This document shows, one piece after another, positions 28,556 through 39,223 of a stretch of 45,092 nucleotides of DNA. Both the position numbers and the translations under genes were made by a program. Source of the DNA: Chloroflexia bacterium (lineage in GTDB: Bacteria > Chloroflexota > Chloroflexia > Thermomicrobiales > CFX8); contig JAUIIK010000029.1 of NCBI GenBank assembly GCA_030431755.1, forward strand, positions 1 through 45,092, read 5' to 3'. Below the pieces are notes generated by a model that worked only from the letters and a program-made list of their open reading frames with translations, did no database searches and was not told where the DNA came from. The stretch's first letter is position 1, and every line of letters begins with the position of its first letter.

Positions 28556-29281
28556 ATGCAACTCGCAGCGACCCTCCCCACGCGGCACTGGCTCCGGGTC
28601 GTTCCGGTCGCGCTGCTGGCAGTCGCCGGATTCATCGTCGCGACACCCCAGGCAGCGGACGCCGCCTCGCTCTGGTGTTTCGGCTACATCGCCGCGCCGG
28701 GCCAATCTGGCGGCTATAACATCGTCGTCGGCACCGATAGCAACGACTACCTCAAGGGCACGGACGGCAACGACATCATCGTCGGCCTCGGCGGCGACGA
28801 TGTGATCGTCGGCTACGGCGGCAACGACCTCATCTGCGGCGGCGACGGCAACGACTACCTGCGCGGCTATGGCGGGTTCGACCAGATTTCCGGCGACCGC
28901 GGCGATGACACGATCATCGGCGACGAGGGCAACGACCGCCTCAGCGGCAGCGTCGGCAACGACAGCATCTGGGGCGGCCCGGACGACGATTTCCTGAACG
29001 GCAATAGCGGCAACGACACGCTCTACGGTGGCAGCGGCCACGACGAGATCTTCGGCGAAGATGGCGAGGACTATCTCAACGGCGAGACCGGCACAGACCT
29101 CCTCGACGGCGGCGCGCACAACGACCGCCTCTACGACACCTACTCTGACAACAACCAGTGGCCCTACAGCAACCGCCTGCGCGGCTCCGGCGGGACCGAC
29201 CAGTGCCGCTACTGGACCTATGACACGACGGCCGGCGGCTGGGAAGCGAATCTGCTCTACACCTGTGAGAGCTATCTCTAG
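28556..29281 (+). CDS. Secreted RTX (hemolysin-type calcium-binding repeat) protein
   Basis: Signal peptide then tandem GGxGxD-like repeats: GNDIIVGLGGDDVIVGYGGNDLICGGDGNDYLRG... Confidence 0.9.
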   Translation: MQLAATLPTRHWLRVVPVALLAVAGFIVATPQAADAASLWCFGYIAAPGQSGGYNIVVGTDSNDYLKGTDGNDIIVGLGGDDVIVGYGGNDLICGGDGNDYLRGYGGFDQISGDRGDDTIIGDEGNDRLSGSVGNDSIWGGPDDDFLNGNSGNDTLYGGSGHDEIFGEDGEDYLNGETGTDLLDGGAHNDRLYDTYSDNNQWPYSNRLRGSGGTDQCRYWTYDTTAGGWEANLLYTCESYL

Positions 29282-29522
29282 CGCTCACTAGTTGAGCCGC
29301 ACGACCTGGGCCGGCATACTGCCGGCCCCTTTCCATACCCAGAGCACCGCCCGCAGGCGCTCCAGCGCTCGTTTCGTTGCGCTTCTGCAACATCACGAAA
29401 TGATCCTCTATCGCGGCTGTTGCGCCCGCGTCGCTATCCTTGAAGCAGGAAATCACGGGCGCAGACTCCGTAGTGTTCGCACGTGGCTGCACGTTTGGTT
29501 CAGGCAGAAGGGATGTCCCACG

Positions 29523-30422
29523 ATGACGCGCATTGTCGTTCCGCTCGATGGTTCACGCTTTGCTGAGACCGCTGTGCCCTGGGCAGGCGCGCTCGCGGGC
29601 CGCACAAACGGGAGTATCACGCTCGTGTCGGTAATCCCGATGTCAAGCGAGTTTGCTGCCTGGATCACGTCCGAACAGTTGAGCCACCAGCCGGAGCTGG
29701 CCGACGTCATCGGCGAGCGTGAGCAGTACCTCGCGGCTGTCGCCGATCAATTTGGTCTGCGAGAGCCGGAGATCGCGATCAGATTCGGATCACCGGCGCG
29801 GGAGATTCTGGCAGTCGCAGAGAGTGTGGACGCGCAGCCAGCGGTCATCGTCATGAGCACCCACGGCTACGGCGGCATCAAGCGGCTGGCCATCGGCAGC
29901 GTCGCCCTCCAGGTCATCCACAAGTATCAAGGACCGATCATGACCGTGCGCGATGATGCACCGAGCGCAGCGCCGCGTTTGGACAAGGTGCTCATCCCGG
30001 TCGACGGATCAGACTACAGCGCCGCCGCCGTCGAGCAGACACAGGGCATCCTCGGTGAACCGCCCCCGCAGCTCCATCTCGTGCGGGCCGTCGGCACACC
30101 GTCCTGGGCCACTCGATCAATCAATCACGGACTCGTGGCCGACTTCATCGCGGCATCACAGGAATGGGCCCAGGAGAAACTGGACACATTGCTCGAACAA
30201 GCGGCAAGCGCCGGCTACGAGGCGACAGCGGAACTACGCCCCGAGGGCAATGTCGTCGAGGAGATCGTCTCGGCAGCGACGGCAGCCGGAGCTGACATCA
30301 TCGCCATGACAACCCACGGTCTGGGCGGCGTCGGACGTATCGTCATCGGCTCGACCGCCGACGGCGTCCTCCGTCACAGCCCGATCCCGGTCCTGCTCTT
30401 CCGATCGGAGTCAGACACGTAG
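29523..30422 (+). CDS. Tandem-domain universal stress protein (UspA family)
   Basis: Two Usp domains: IVVPLDGSRFAETAVPWA / MSTHGYGGIKRLAIGSVA and VLIPVDGSDYSAAAVEQ / MTTHGLGGVGRIVIGSTAD. Confidence 0.94.
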   Translation: MTRIVVPLDGSRFAETAVPWAGALAGRTNGSITLVSVIPMSSEFAAWITSEQLSHQPELADVIGEREQYLAAVADQFGLREPEIAIRFGSPAREILAVAESVDAQPAVIVMSTHGYGGIKRLAIGSVALQVIHKYQGPIMTVRDDAPSAAPRLDKVLIPVDGSDYSAAAVEQTQGILGEPPPQLHLVRAVGTPSWATRSINHGLVADFIAASQEWAQEKLDTLLEQAASAGYEATAELRPEGNVVEEIVSAATAAGADIIAMTTHGLGGVGRIVIGSTADGVLRHSPIPVLLFRSESDT

Positions 30423-30457
30423 CGTGGCACAGCAACACCAGCGAGTAAATCGCCAGG

Positions 30458-31477
30458 TTAGTGATCGTGATGCCCGTGCGAGTGTGTCTCGGCGTAGTGG
30501 GCGGCCAGGAGGTCCTCGCCCCAGTCGTTCTCGTAGTCACGCAGGACCGAGTGGATGTGGTTGGCGTCGTTCTGGGTGTTGTCATACTCGATCAGGAAGC
30601 TCGCGCCCTTGACGGCGTAGTAGTGCCCCTCGCCGGGCTGCTCTGGCCCAGCCCAGGCGAAGCCGACGCTATCCAACCCGTTGCGCTCGATGTTCTCCCA
30701 CGCACCCTCGGCCACCTCGCCAGTCGTGCGGGTGACGTAGTGGCGCACGAGGTCGACCAGATGGCCGCGCTGCTCGCCGCTCAGGTCACTATAGCGGATG
30801 CCGTCCGGTGGAACATTCGGATCGACTTTGCGGAAATTCTCGGTCAGGATGTCGTCGGGGGCGACGGCTCTGACGATGGCGACGTTTTTCTGGCCGTCGT
30901 CGAGGCTACTGAGCAAGCGGCGGCCGAGATCCTCCTCGTCCGCCAGCGTCCGCAGCCCCTGCTCCGGCCCGTGGCGTACCTCGGCCGGATTCGCGCCGAA
31001 GAAGAGCGGCGTCGCGGCGACGTAGTCACGGTCGATGACGGTGAAGCTGATACCGATATGGTGGCCGCCGACGCGCCAGGCCCACGGGTCCGGGCTGCCC
31101 GGCGTCCCGAAGACGCTGAACCAGTAGCGTTCTGAGTCGCGGATTGGGCCATCTGTCCGGCCCTCCATGCGCTCCGCTTCTTTCAGGATCGGTTCCAGGT
31201 CGATGATCTGGCGCGCCGTCGCGTTGCCACGGGCGCTCATCCCGGTGGCAAGCAGGTCAAAAGCCCGCTCACGCTGACCGGTGTCCATTTCTTTCAGCGG
31301 CAGGCCGTTGCGGTCGACCGGCGTGTAGTGCCAGAAGTAGCGCTCATCGCCGGCGAACGGGAAGGTCGCTTGGTTCCGTTGCGCCTCCGTCAGCGTGTCG
31401 AGAAAGCGCTCAGCCGCTTCGATCATCGCGCTGACCGTCGCCGGTGCCCGGCGAGCCTGCATCAAGTCGGTAGCCAT
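30458..31477 (-). CDS. DUF3500 domain-containing protein
   Basis: RYWFSVFGTPGSPDPWAWRVGGHHIGISFTV; C-terminal HYAETHSHGHHDH. Confidence 0.88.
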   Translation of the reverse strand: MATDLMQARRAPATVSAMIEAAERFLDTLTEAQRNQATFPFAGDERYFWHYTPVDRNGLPLKEMDTGQRERAFDLLATGMSARGNATARQIIDLEPILKEAERMEGRTDGPIRDSERYWFSVFGTPGSPDPWAWRVGGHHIGISFTVIDRDYVAATPLFFGANPAEVRHGPEQGLRTLADEEDLGRRLLSSLDDGQKNVAIVRAVAPDDILTENFRKVDPNVPPDGIRYSDLSGEQRGHLVDLVRHYVTRTTGEVAEGAWENIERNGLDSVGFAWAGPEQPGEGHYYAVKGASFLIEYDNTQNDANHIHSVLRDYENDWGEDLLAAHYAETHSHGHHDH

Positions 31478-31743
31478 CTTTATGTCTCCTGTGATTTGCC
31501 TGCCGTGACGCCACCCGCAATACGAGCGGCGCCCGGACGGTACATGATGTCTGCCAATAGTCCTCAGGCTACGCGGCAGCCGGCGCGCGGTCAAGACGGA
31601 GCCGGCTATCGAGAAAACTCGATACTCCTCGTCGTGTGTACCCGATGTCGCCGTCCGCTTGATCCTCATAAGCTGAGACCATCAAGACAATCGACACCGT
31701 TCGTCAGTCGAACGCTTGCCGCTGAAGGGAAAGGTCCAAGCAG

Positions 31744-32274
31744 ATGGTGACAAGAATCGTTCCAGGAGCGCTGAAACATCTACTGGGCGCTGGTATGGCC
31801 GTGCTGATACTCGGACTGGGGATTGGTATGGGCGCAGCGCTCGACATCCCGGGCCTCTCGACCGCACGGGCCAATGGTGGCGCGCACCACGCCTGCGTCA
31901 GCCTCTATACCAGCAACATGCGCTACACCCACTCCGCGGCGCAGTGCTCACAAGGCGAATACCCCATCAGCTGGAACAACCTGGGCGCGACGAGCATCGC
32001 TGGATATGAGCGCATCGAGAGCGACCTCATCCCCATCGCGGCCGGCGAAACCGAGATCCACCGGCTAACCTGCCCGGACGGGAAGTACGTGCTCGGCGGC
32101 GGCGGTGTTGCGTCGTATGTAGCCGAAACGAATCCCGCCGTGCCGGAGCCCAACATGTTCTGGTCATTCCCCTTCGATGACGACTCCTGGCAGATCGCCG
32201 TCAACAATGACACGAACCAGGCCCAGGAGATGCGCGCCTACGCGATCTGCGCCGAAGCCGGCCCGCTTGGGTAG
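31744..32274 (+). CDS. Hypothetical secreted protein, four cysteines
   Basis: N-terminal hydrophobic segment; LTCPDGKYVLGGGGV motif seen in small extracellular proteins. Confidence 0.65.
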   Translation: MVTRIVPGALKHLLGAGMAVLILGLGIGMGAALDIPGLSTARANGGAHHACVSLYTSNMRYTHSAAQCSQGEYPISWNNLGATSIAGYERIESDLIPIAAGETEIHRLTCPDGKYVLGGGGVASYVAETNPAVPEPNMFWSFPFDDDSWQIAVNNDTNQAQEMRAYAICAEAGPLG

Positions 32275-32353
32275 GGGTTAGGTGACAGGTGACAGGGAAT
32301 AGCAGAATCGAAGATGGTTGCGTCTGCTAACACCTGTAACCTGTCACCTACAC
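32271..32353. repeat. Inverted repeat GTAGGGGTTAGGTGACAGGTGACAGGGAATAGCAGA family
   Basis: Reverse complement tctgctaacacctgtaacctgtcacctacaccc; holds stop codons of the two convergent neighbours. Confidence 0.82.
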
Positions 32354-32929
32354 CCTTCTTCCGCTCCGCCACTCGTCCTCAAGCACAGCGTAGACTTCGG
32401 TGTCCCACCAGCGGTCGCGGAACCAGCGGTGGTCGCGTAGCCGGGCTTCGCGTTGCATGACCAGCTTGGTCAGCACCCGGGACGACGCGACATTCTCCGC
32501 GTTGCACTCGGCCCAGATGCGGTGCATACCGAGCGTGTCGAATCCGAACTCCACGATGGCGCTGGCAGCCTCGGTCGCAAAACCCTGGCCCCACTCCTCC
32601 GGGTTCAGCTCGTAGCCGATGTTTGCCTCGCGGTTCTCCGGCGAATTGACCCGCAGGCCGCAATTGCCGATCAACCGTCCATCGTCTCGCCGGGCAATTG
32701 CGAGCTGGTACGTCCGGCGCGGCTCAACCTGTTGAGCCTCAATACAGCGCGACACCAGCTCCAGGACAACGCTCTTGACATCTTCCAGCTCGGGATAGAA
32801 GCGCTGATAGCGGGGATCGGACCAATACGCCGCCACCGCCCGCCAGTCGTTCTCGTGGAATTCGCGCAGGATCAGGCGGTCGGTTTCGAGTGGCACAGTC
32901 GGTACCCCCGCTTTCAGCGTATTGAGCAA
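32348..32929 (-). CDS. GNAT N-acetyltransferase (RimJ/RimL-like)
   Basis: PLETDRLILREFHENDWRAVAAYWSDP; GYELNPEEWGQGFATEAASAIVEFGFDTLGMHRIWAECNAEN. Confidence 0.92.
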   Translation of the reverse strand: MLNTLKAGVPTVPLETDRLILREFHENDWRAVAAYWSDPRYQRFYPELEDVKSVVLELVSRCIEAQQVEPRRTYQLAIARRDDGRLIGNCGLRVNSPENREANIGYELNPEEWGQGFATEAASAIVEFGFDTLGMHRIWAECNAENVASSRVLTKLVMQREARLRDHRWFRDRWWDTEVYAVLEDEWRSGRRV

Positions 32930-32967
32930 CGAAGTCGCTTGCTCGGGAAACAGCCAAGACCGACGCC

Positions 32968-33042
32968 CGTAGGGATGGGGCTCGTCCCCATCCGGCGATG
33001 GATGACTGTGGGCAAAGGATGGGGACGAGCCCCATCCCTACG
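32968..33042. repeat. Inverted repeat CGTAGGGATGGGGCTCGTCCCCATCC
   Basis: Arms 32968-32993 and ~33017-33042 reverse complementary. Confidence 0.87.
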
Positions 33043-33109
33043 TAGTCCAAGCACAATTTCGCCGCAGTAGCGCAACGTCTCCCCATGATTGCGACGCATC
33101 GCGTCGCGG

Positions 33110-34315
<1,206 letters not shown>

Positions 34316-35149
34316 CTAGACCTCCTGGAGAACCCCGGCCGTCAGGACCGTGCCGGCGCCGGCAAGCGCGCTGCTCACCGGCCGCTCAACGCGGGCATCC
34401 GCGAATACTACTGTGCCGATGCCCGCCCGGACTGCCCCGACGCCGGCTTCGACCTTCTTCTGCATCCGGCCCGCCGCCGCCGCCAACGCGGCATCGACGT
34501 CTGCATCATCAGCTGTATTGATGTGCGTGATCAACGAATCCGGGTCATCGACATCGCGCAGCAACCCGGCCGTGTTGGAGAGGAATATCAGTGCCTCAGC
34601 GCCAAGTGCCTGCGCCAGCTCCAGCGCCAGCTTGTCGCCATCGACGTTGATCGCTTCGCCCTCGTGGCTGACGGCGGGCGGCGTCAGGACCGGCAGGTAG
34701 CCGTTGTCCAGCAACAGCTCGATCAGCGTCGTGTCGATCTCCTCGATGCTCCCGGCATGGTCGCCGCGCAATACTCTCGGCTTGCCGTCCTCGACGATGC
34801 GGATTGTGCTTTTGCGCCGGCCACGCGCCGTCCCGCCATCCAGCGCGCTGATGCCAACAGCGTTGACGCCGCGCTGCTGGAAGAGTTCGACGATCCTCTT
34901 GTTCGTCTGCCCGGCGTAGATCGCCATCATGTCGCTCATCGTCTGGTCGTCGGTGTAGCGGCTGACCTGCCCCCGCGACGAGGTCACATGCGCCGGCTCG
35001 CGCCCCTGGCTGCGTATATAGGCATCCAGCTCCGCGTTGGCACCGTGTACCATGACGATGCGCTGCTCCGGCCACATCCCGGCCAGATCATCGACGGTCA
35101 GACTGTTATCGATCCCGGCGCTCCCGCCGAGCTTGACGAGTATGGTCAT
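34316..35149 (-). CDS. lysZ: LysW-aminoadipate/LysW-glutamate kinase (ArgB/LysZ family)
   Basis: ILVKLGGSAGIDNS; IVMVHGANAELDAYIRSQG; SRYTDDQTMSDM; INVDGDKLALELAQALGAEALIFLSNTAGLL. Confidence 0.9.
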   Translation of the reverse strand: MTILVKLGGSAGIDNSLTVDDLAGMWPEQRIVMVHGANAELDAYIRSQGREPAHVTSSRGQVSRYTDDQTMSDMMAIYAGQTNKRIVELFQQRGVNAVGISALDGGTARGRRKSTIRIVEDGKPRVLRGDHAGSIEEIDTTLIELLLDNGYLPVLTPPAVSHEGEAINVDGDKLALELAQALGAEALIFLSNTAGLLRDVDDPDSLITHINTADDADVDAALAAAAGRMQKKVEAGVGAVRAGIGTVVFADARVERPVSSALAGAGTVLTAGVLQEV

Positions 35150-35155
35150 GAAGAG

Positions 35156-35276
35156 CTCTCACCCCCAGCCCCTCTCCCAATACTGGTAGAGGGGAGTAGA
35201 TCCATAAACAGCCCTCATCACTCTTGGATCGGTTCCCCTTCTCCCAGGATTGGGAGAAGGGGCTAGGGGATGAGGG
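35156..35276. repeat. Inverted repeat CTCTCACCCCCAGCCCCTCTCCCA...TGGGAGAAGGGGCTAGGGGATGAGGG
   Basis: Complementary ends; lies just upstream of lysZ. Confidence 0.75.
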
Positions 35277-35326
35277 CTGCCCCTGTTTTCCTACAACCTG
35301 CAACCTACGTACTACAAACTGGGCCT

Positions 35327-36391
35327 TTAGACCGGATGCAGCCCAATAAAGTCCAGTCCCGCCGTCTCCTCAAAGCCGTGGCGAATGTTGAACGACTGGA
35401 CGGCCTGGCCGGCTGCGCCCTTCATCAGGTTGTCGATCGCGGCGGTGACGACGACGCGGTTGGCGTGTTCGTCGACCTCGAAGCCGACATCACAGAAGTT
35501 GGTGCCGGAGAGGATCTTTGGCTCCGGGGCGCGGAAGATGCCGGTGCGCTCCTTGACGATGCGGACGAAGGGCTCCTCGCCGTAGACGGTGCGATAGATG
35601 CCCCAGACATCGCGGTCGGTTAGCGCGTCCTGCGTGAAGATGTGGCCGGTCGCCAGGATACCGCGCACAGCTTCGACACCGGTGGCCGAGAAGCTGATCT
35701 TCGGGGCCGGGTACCCGTTTACGGGTGTTTTGACCTTCAGCTCCTGGATGATCTCGGCTGAGTGGCGGTGGCCGGTCGACTTGAATGGCCGGATGACCCC
35801 GGCGCGCTCCGGGTGGTGGGTGCTGGCGTTGAAAGAGCCCCCGCTGCCGGACGAGCCGGTCTTGGCCTCGACGACAACCGGCATCTCGGTGTCGGCCAGC
35901 CCGCTCTGCATGAGTGGATAGAGCGCCAGGATGCTGGCCGTTGACATGCAGCCGGGGCTGGCGATGTAGTCGGCGTTCTTGATCTCCTCGCGGTGCAGTT
36001 CCGGAAGACCGTAGACGACCGTACCGAGGTGCTCGTGGTCGGGATGCTCCCAGCCGTACCAGGTCTCGTAGTCATCCGGGTTATTCAGCCGAAAGTCAGC
36101 GCTGAGATCGATGACGACATCGGCCACCTCGACGTGCCGCCGCGCCTGACCCGCCGACGCGCCATGCGGGACGCAGACGAACAGGACATTGCACGGCTCC
36201 AGCTCGTCCGGCGCGATGAACTTCAGGCGCGTGTGCGAGCGCATGTTGGGATGCGCCGTCGTGACGAACTTCCCGGCCAGTGACCGTGAGGTGACCTGCT
36301 GGACTTCGACTTCCGGGTGGCCGAGCAGCAGGCGGAGTAGTTCCCCACCGGCATAGCCCGAGCCCCCGACGATGCTTGCTGTGAGTGTCAT
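35327..36391 (-). CDS. lysY: LysW-gamma-AAA/Glu semialdehyde-forming reductase (ArgC/LysY family)
   Basis: SIVGGSGYAGGELLRLLLGHPEVEV; catalytic Cys motif YIASPGCMSTASILALYPL; Cterm KGAAGQAVQSFNIRHGFEETAGL. Confidence 0.92.
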   Translation of the reverse strand: MTLTASIVGGSGYAGGELLRLLLGHPEVEVQQVTSRSLAGKFVTTAHPNMRSHTRLKFIAPDELEPCNVLFVCVPHGASAGQARRHVEVADVVIDLSADFRLNNPDDYETWYGWEHPDHEHLGTVVYGLPELHREEIKNADYIASPGCMSTASILALYPLMQSGLADTEMPVVVEAKTGSSGSGGSFNASTHHPERAGVIRPFKSTGHRHSAEIIQELKVKTPVNGYPAPKISFSATGVEAVRGILATGHIFTQDALTDRDVWGIYRTVYGEEPFVRIVKERTGIFRAPEPKILSGTNFCDVGFEVDEHANRVVVTAAIDNLMKGAAGQAVQSFNIRHGFEETAGLDFIGLHPV

Positions 36392-36464
36392 ATGTTTCTT
36401 TCTCTTCCTCATATTATGTGAATTAAATGAGTGTGTCCTGTGGAAGGCGACAGACAACCAATTA

Positions 36465-36621
36465 CGTAGGGGTGGGGCTCGTCCCCACCCGGTCGTCGGT
36501 CACGACGACATGGCCGAGCAGCACACAGGCATCCTGAGTGGTCAGGTCCAACGTCACGCGACAACTGCGTTCGCGTGTTGCCGTAACCGGCAACCGGGCG
36601 GGGACGAGCCCCACCCCTACG
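36465..36621. repeat. Inverted repeat CGTAGGGGTGGGGCTCGTCCCCACCC with long loop
   Basis: Left arm 36465-36490; right arm gggcggggacgagccccacccctacg ending 36621. Confidence 0.82.
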
Positions 36622-36688
36622 ATGCCGCCCGGGACCACCGACCCAAATGATTGGTCTGGCATGGTACCGGCTAACGTCATCTTCACCA

Positions 36689-37585
36689 CTACGCCACCCG
36701 CGCAATCGGGGCGCGGCGGTCGAGGATCGTCGGGTCGGACGCGACGGCGAGCGTGTAGTCGACGATCTCATTGGGGATGTCGACCCCTGTCGGTTCGATG
36801 CTGTTGCGGAACTCGATCGTCGCGTTGACCTCATTGACCAGCAAGCCGCGTTCCGGGTGCTCGAAGAGGTCGATCGCCAGCAAGCCGCCGCCGATGACGT
36901 GGCTGACGCTGCGGCAGATGTCGACCATCTCCGGTGTCAACGGGCAGTTGGTCGCTGTCGCCCCGCGGGCTGTGTTGGTGATCCAGTGCTCCGAATTGCG
37001 ATAGATCGCGCAGATGACGCGGTCGTCTATCGCGAAAGCTCGGATGTCCCGCCCCTGCTTCGGCACATACTCCTGAATATAGAAACTGCCATGGTGGAAT
37101 GACCCCAGCGTCGCCTTGTGCTCGACCAGCGCCTCGGCCGTGTCGCGGTCGTTGACCCGCGCCAGCAGCCGCCCCCAGGAGCCGACCGGCGGCTTGAGGA
37201 CAACCGGATAGCCAAAATCTTCGATGGCTTCCAGGACCGCGTCCGCTGAGAATGCCACCTGGTAGCGCGGCTGCGCGATGCCGGCCTGCGTCAGCAAAGC
37301 CGAGGTGCGCACCTTGTCATTGCAGCGCTCGAGCACGTCGAGCGGATTGATGACCGGGATACCGAGCGCGTTCAACATCGTGACCGTGTGGACCGCGTGG
37401 AGCTGTGAGACATTGCGAGCCAGGACGGCGTCGTAGCGCTCCCAGCGGTCGTCGGCGCGGAGGATGATCCTGCGCTCGTCGATAAGATCGCAGGGGATAC
37501 CGCGCCGTTCAAACGCGGCAGCCAGCAGGCGCTCTTCAACACGGAGACGTCCGTAGACAATGGCAATGCGAGGTTCGGCATTCAT
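36689..37585 (-). CDS. lysX: LysX: alpha-aminoadipate--LysW ligase (RimK-like ATP-grasp)
   Basis: [87 protein letters not shown]; preceded by a Lys-type T-box. Confidence 0.88.
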   Translation of the reverse strand: MNAEPRIAIVYGRLRVEERLLAAAFERRGIPCDLIDERRIILRADDRWERYDAVLARNVSQLHAVHTVTMLNALGIPVINPLDVLERCNDKVRTSALLTQAGIAQPRYQVAFSADAVLEAIEDFGYPVVLKPPVGSWGRLLARVNDRDTAEALVEHKATLGSFHHGSFYIQEYVPKQGRDIRAFAIDDRVICAIYRNSEHWITNTARGATATNCPLTPEMVDICRSVSHVIGGGLLAIDLFEHPERGLLVNEVNATIEFRNSIEPTGVDIPNEIVDYTLAVASDPTILDRRAPIARVA

Positions 37586-37760
37586 CAGATATAGCTCTTT
37601 CCCGTTGGATTATCGTCCAGTCACTCGAAACAGAACCTGCCGGACGGACCGCCCGACTGAGGTTCGTTTTTTTGCGACGGGACGCAACGAGAAGCGCCTG
37701 TTTCTTGGCGGGCAGCGTGAAGGTGGGTGCGAGTTGTGCGTTCATCATCATGCCTGGCAT
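37536..37760 (-). other. Candidate small leader ORF between T-box terminator and lysX (74 aa, overlaps lysX 5' end)
   Basis: SD-like AGAAGGGA before ATG; MPGMMMNAQLAPTFTLPAKKQALLVASRRKKTNLSRAV..., Lys/Arg doublets. Confidence 0.25.
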
Positions 37761-37850
37761 GATCGGTTCCCTTCTGCTGTCCGTCGCGGGATGCGGATCC
37801 CGCGAGAATCGCCGGCTTCGTCTGGGCGGGCCTTCGGCGATCCCGGCAAA

Positions 37851-37884
37851 CGAAAAACCGCTGATCCCCAAAGGGGACGAGCGG
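37851..37884 (-). terminator. Rho-independent terminator of the T-box leader
   Basis: Minus strand CCGCT-cg-TCCCC-TTT-GGGGA-tc-AGCGG-TTTTT. Confidence 0.85.
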
Positions 37885-38150
37885 CTTCTGACCCGTGGTA
37901 CCACCCCACTTCGCCATCGACGCGCGATGGCCTCTAGCCACGCATCAGGAGAGATACAACCTCATGAGTGGAGGCTCGGGTAACGGGGAACCTGGCCCCG
38001 GCGCCGCCTACTGGGTCAAAACGTCCGTGGAACGTCCCGCCGTTCGGAGCGCGGCTCGGAGGTCTTCTTCGCCGGTCGGCCAGTCCCGCTTCACAGCTAC
38101 CGCGGTTCTCTGCACTGGGGCGAGCCGGTTACTCGTCCTCGTCGTCGCCA
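37851..38150 (-). ncRNA. T-box leader (riboswitch), probable lysine specificity, upstream of lysX
   Basis: Minus strand: ACGAGTAACC (AGTA bulge), AGAGAACCGCGGTAGCTGTGAAGCGG (stem I distal), GAAG-AAG-ACCTCCGAGC (specifier AAG at 38064-38066), AGTGGGGTGGTACCACGGGT (T-box, 37891-37910), then terminator. Confidence 0.9.
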
Positions 38151-38212
38151 TTCTTGTGGTGATCTGTCACCGCCGCCATCATAGACAGACCGCCTGCGTC
38201 TGGCAAGTGGGT

Positions 38213-39121
38213 TTACACCGAGATTGCCTCGCCCACATCCCAGCGCGACAACACCGCCGCGCTGATCGCGTGATCGAGAATCACATCGGGCAATGAAAGC
38301 TCGGTCGTCGTCCGCAAGCCCTTGAACTCGACTCCGCCATTGACTTCGATGACCTTGAGACCGTCGGGCGTTTCAACGAGGTCGACCCCGGCCAGCGTCG
38401 CGCCGACGGCCCGGACCGCGTCAACGGCGATCTCGGCGATGTCCGGCGTGATCTCGCAACGAGTCGATGTCGCGCCGCGCGCGACGTTCGTGATCCAGTG
38501 CCCGGCGCTCCGGTATGACGCCGCGATAACCTCATCACCAACCACCAGCACCCGGATATCCCGGCCCGGCTTGTCGATGTACTCCTGCAGGTAGAAGACA
38601 CTGTGGTGATGGGTGCCGAGCTGCTGCTTCTGCTCCAGGATCGTCTGCAAGCTCGCGCGGCTATTCGCTTTGGCGAGCAAGCGTCCCCAGGAACCGCCGA
38701 CGGGCTTGAGCACCACCGGATAACCGAGTTGTTCAGCCACATCGAGCGCGCCCGGCACCGAGAATGCGACCGACGTCTTGAGCGTCGGCACGCCAGCCGC
38801 AGCCAGCGCTGCCGTCATCTCTACCTTGTCGTCACAGATCGCCGCCGCCCGCGACGAGTTGATCGTCGGGATGCCCCAGCGCTCGAAGGCGCGGAGCGCG
38901 TACCCGCCGCGGGTGTGAGCGATACAGCGGTCGAGAACAACGTCGACCGCAGGCGGGTTCGGGCTCGTTAGATCGAGCGCCAGCCTGCGATCCTGGAGCA
39001 CGTCAACGGGGATGCAGCGTTCTTGCGCGGCGGCAAGAATCATCTTCTCCTCATCACGCAGGTGAGAAACCAGCAAACCAAGCCGGAAACCGCCCGTGTG
39101 TCCGTTGCTCCCTATCGTCAC
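38213..39121 (-). CDS. argX: Second LysX-family ATP-grasp ligase, likely ArgX (glutamate--LysW ligase)
   Basis: [81 protein letters not shown], differing from LysX in the substrate-recognition segment. Confidence 0.72.
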   Translation of the reverse strand: MTIGSNGHTGGFRLGLLVSHLRDEEKMILAAAQERCIPVDVLQDRRLALDLTSPNPPAVDVVLDRCIAHTRGGYALRAFERWGIPTINSSRAAAICDDKVEMTAALAAAGVPTLKTSVAFSVPGALDVAEQLGYPVVLKPVGGSWGRLLAKANSRASLQTILEQKQQLGTHHHSVFYLQEYIDKPGRDIRVLVVGDEVIAASYRSAGHWITNVARGATSTRCEITPDIAEIAVDAVRAVGATLAGVDLVETPDGLKVIEVNGGVEFKGLRTTTELSLPDVILDHAISAAVLSRWDVGEAISV

Positions 39122-39140
39122 GTTGTCCTCCTTTGGAGGA

Positions 39141-39223
39141 GGGGACAGGTGTTAGGTTACAGGGTACAGCAGCGCATTCGACCTCTGCTAAACCCTGTAA
39201 CCTGTCACCTATCCCCTACTGAT
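39141..39223. repeat. Inverted repeat GGGGACAGGTGTTAGGTTACAGGGTACAGCAG family
   Basis: Right arm ctgctaaaccctgtaacctgtcacctatcccctac; contains the lysK stop codon. Confidence 0.83.

Noticed and set aside
28454-29119. 221-aa Ala/Val-rich minus-strand ORF opposite the RTX repeats
   Set aside because: Repetitive antisense translation of GGxGxD repeats; no independent support.
28556-29281. Tandem repeat region considered as a DNA satellite
   Set aside because: Periodicity is explained by RTX nonapeptide coding repeats.
37621-38296. Several ORFs across 37621-38296 on both strands
   Set aside because: Overlap the T-box leader and terminator; no domain similarity; treated as noncoding apart from the tentative small leader ORF.
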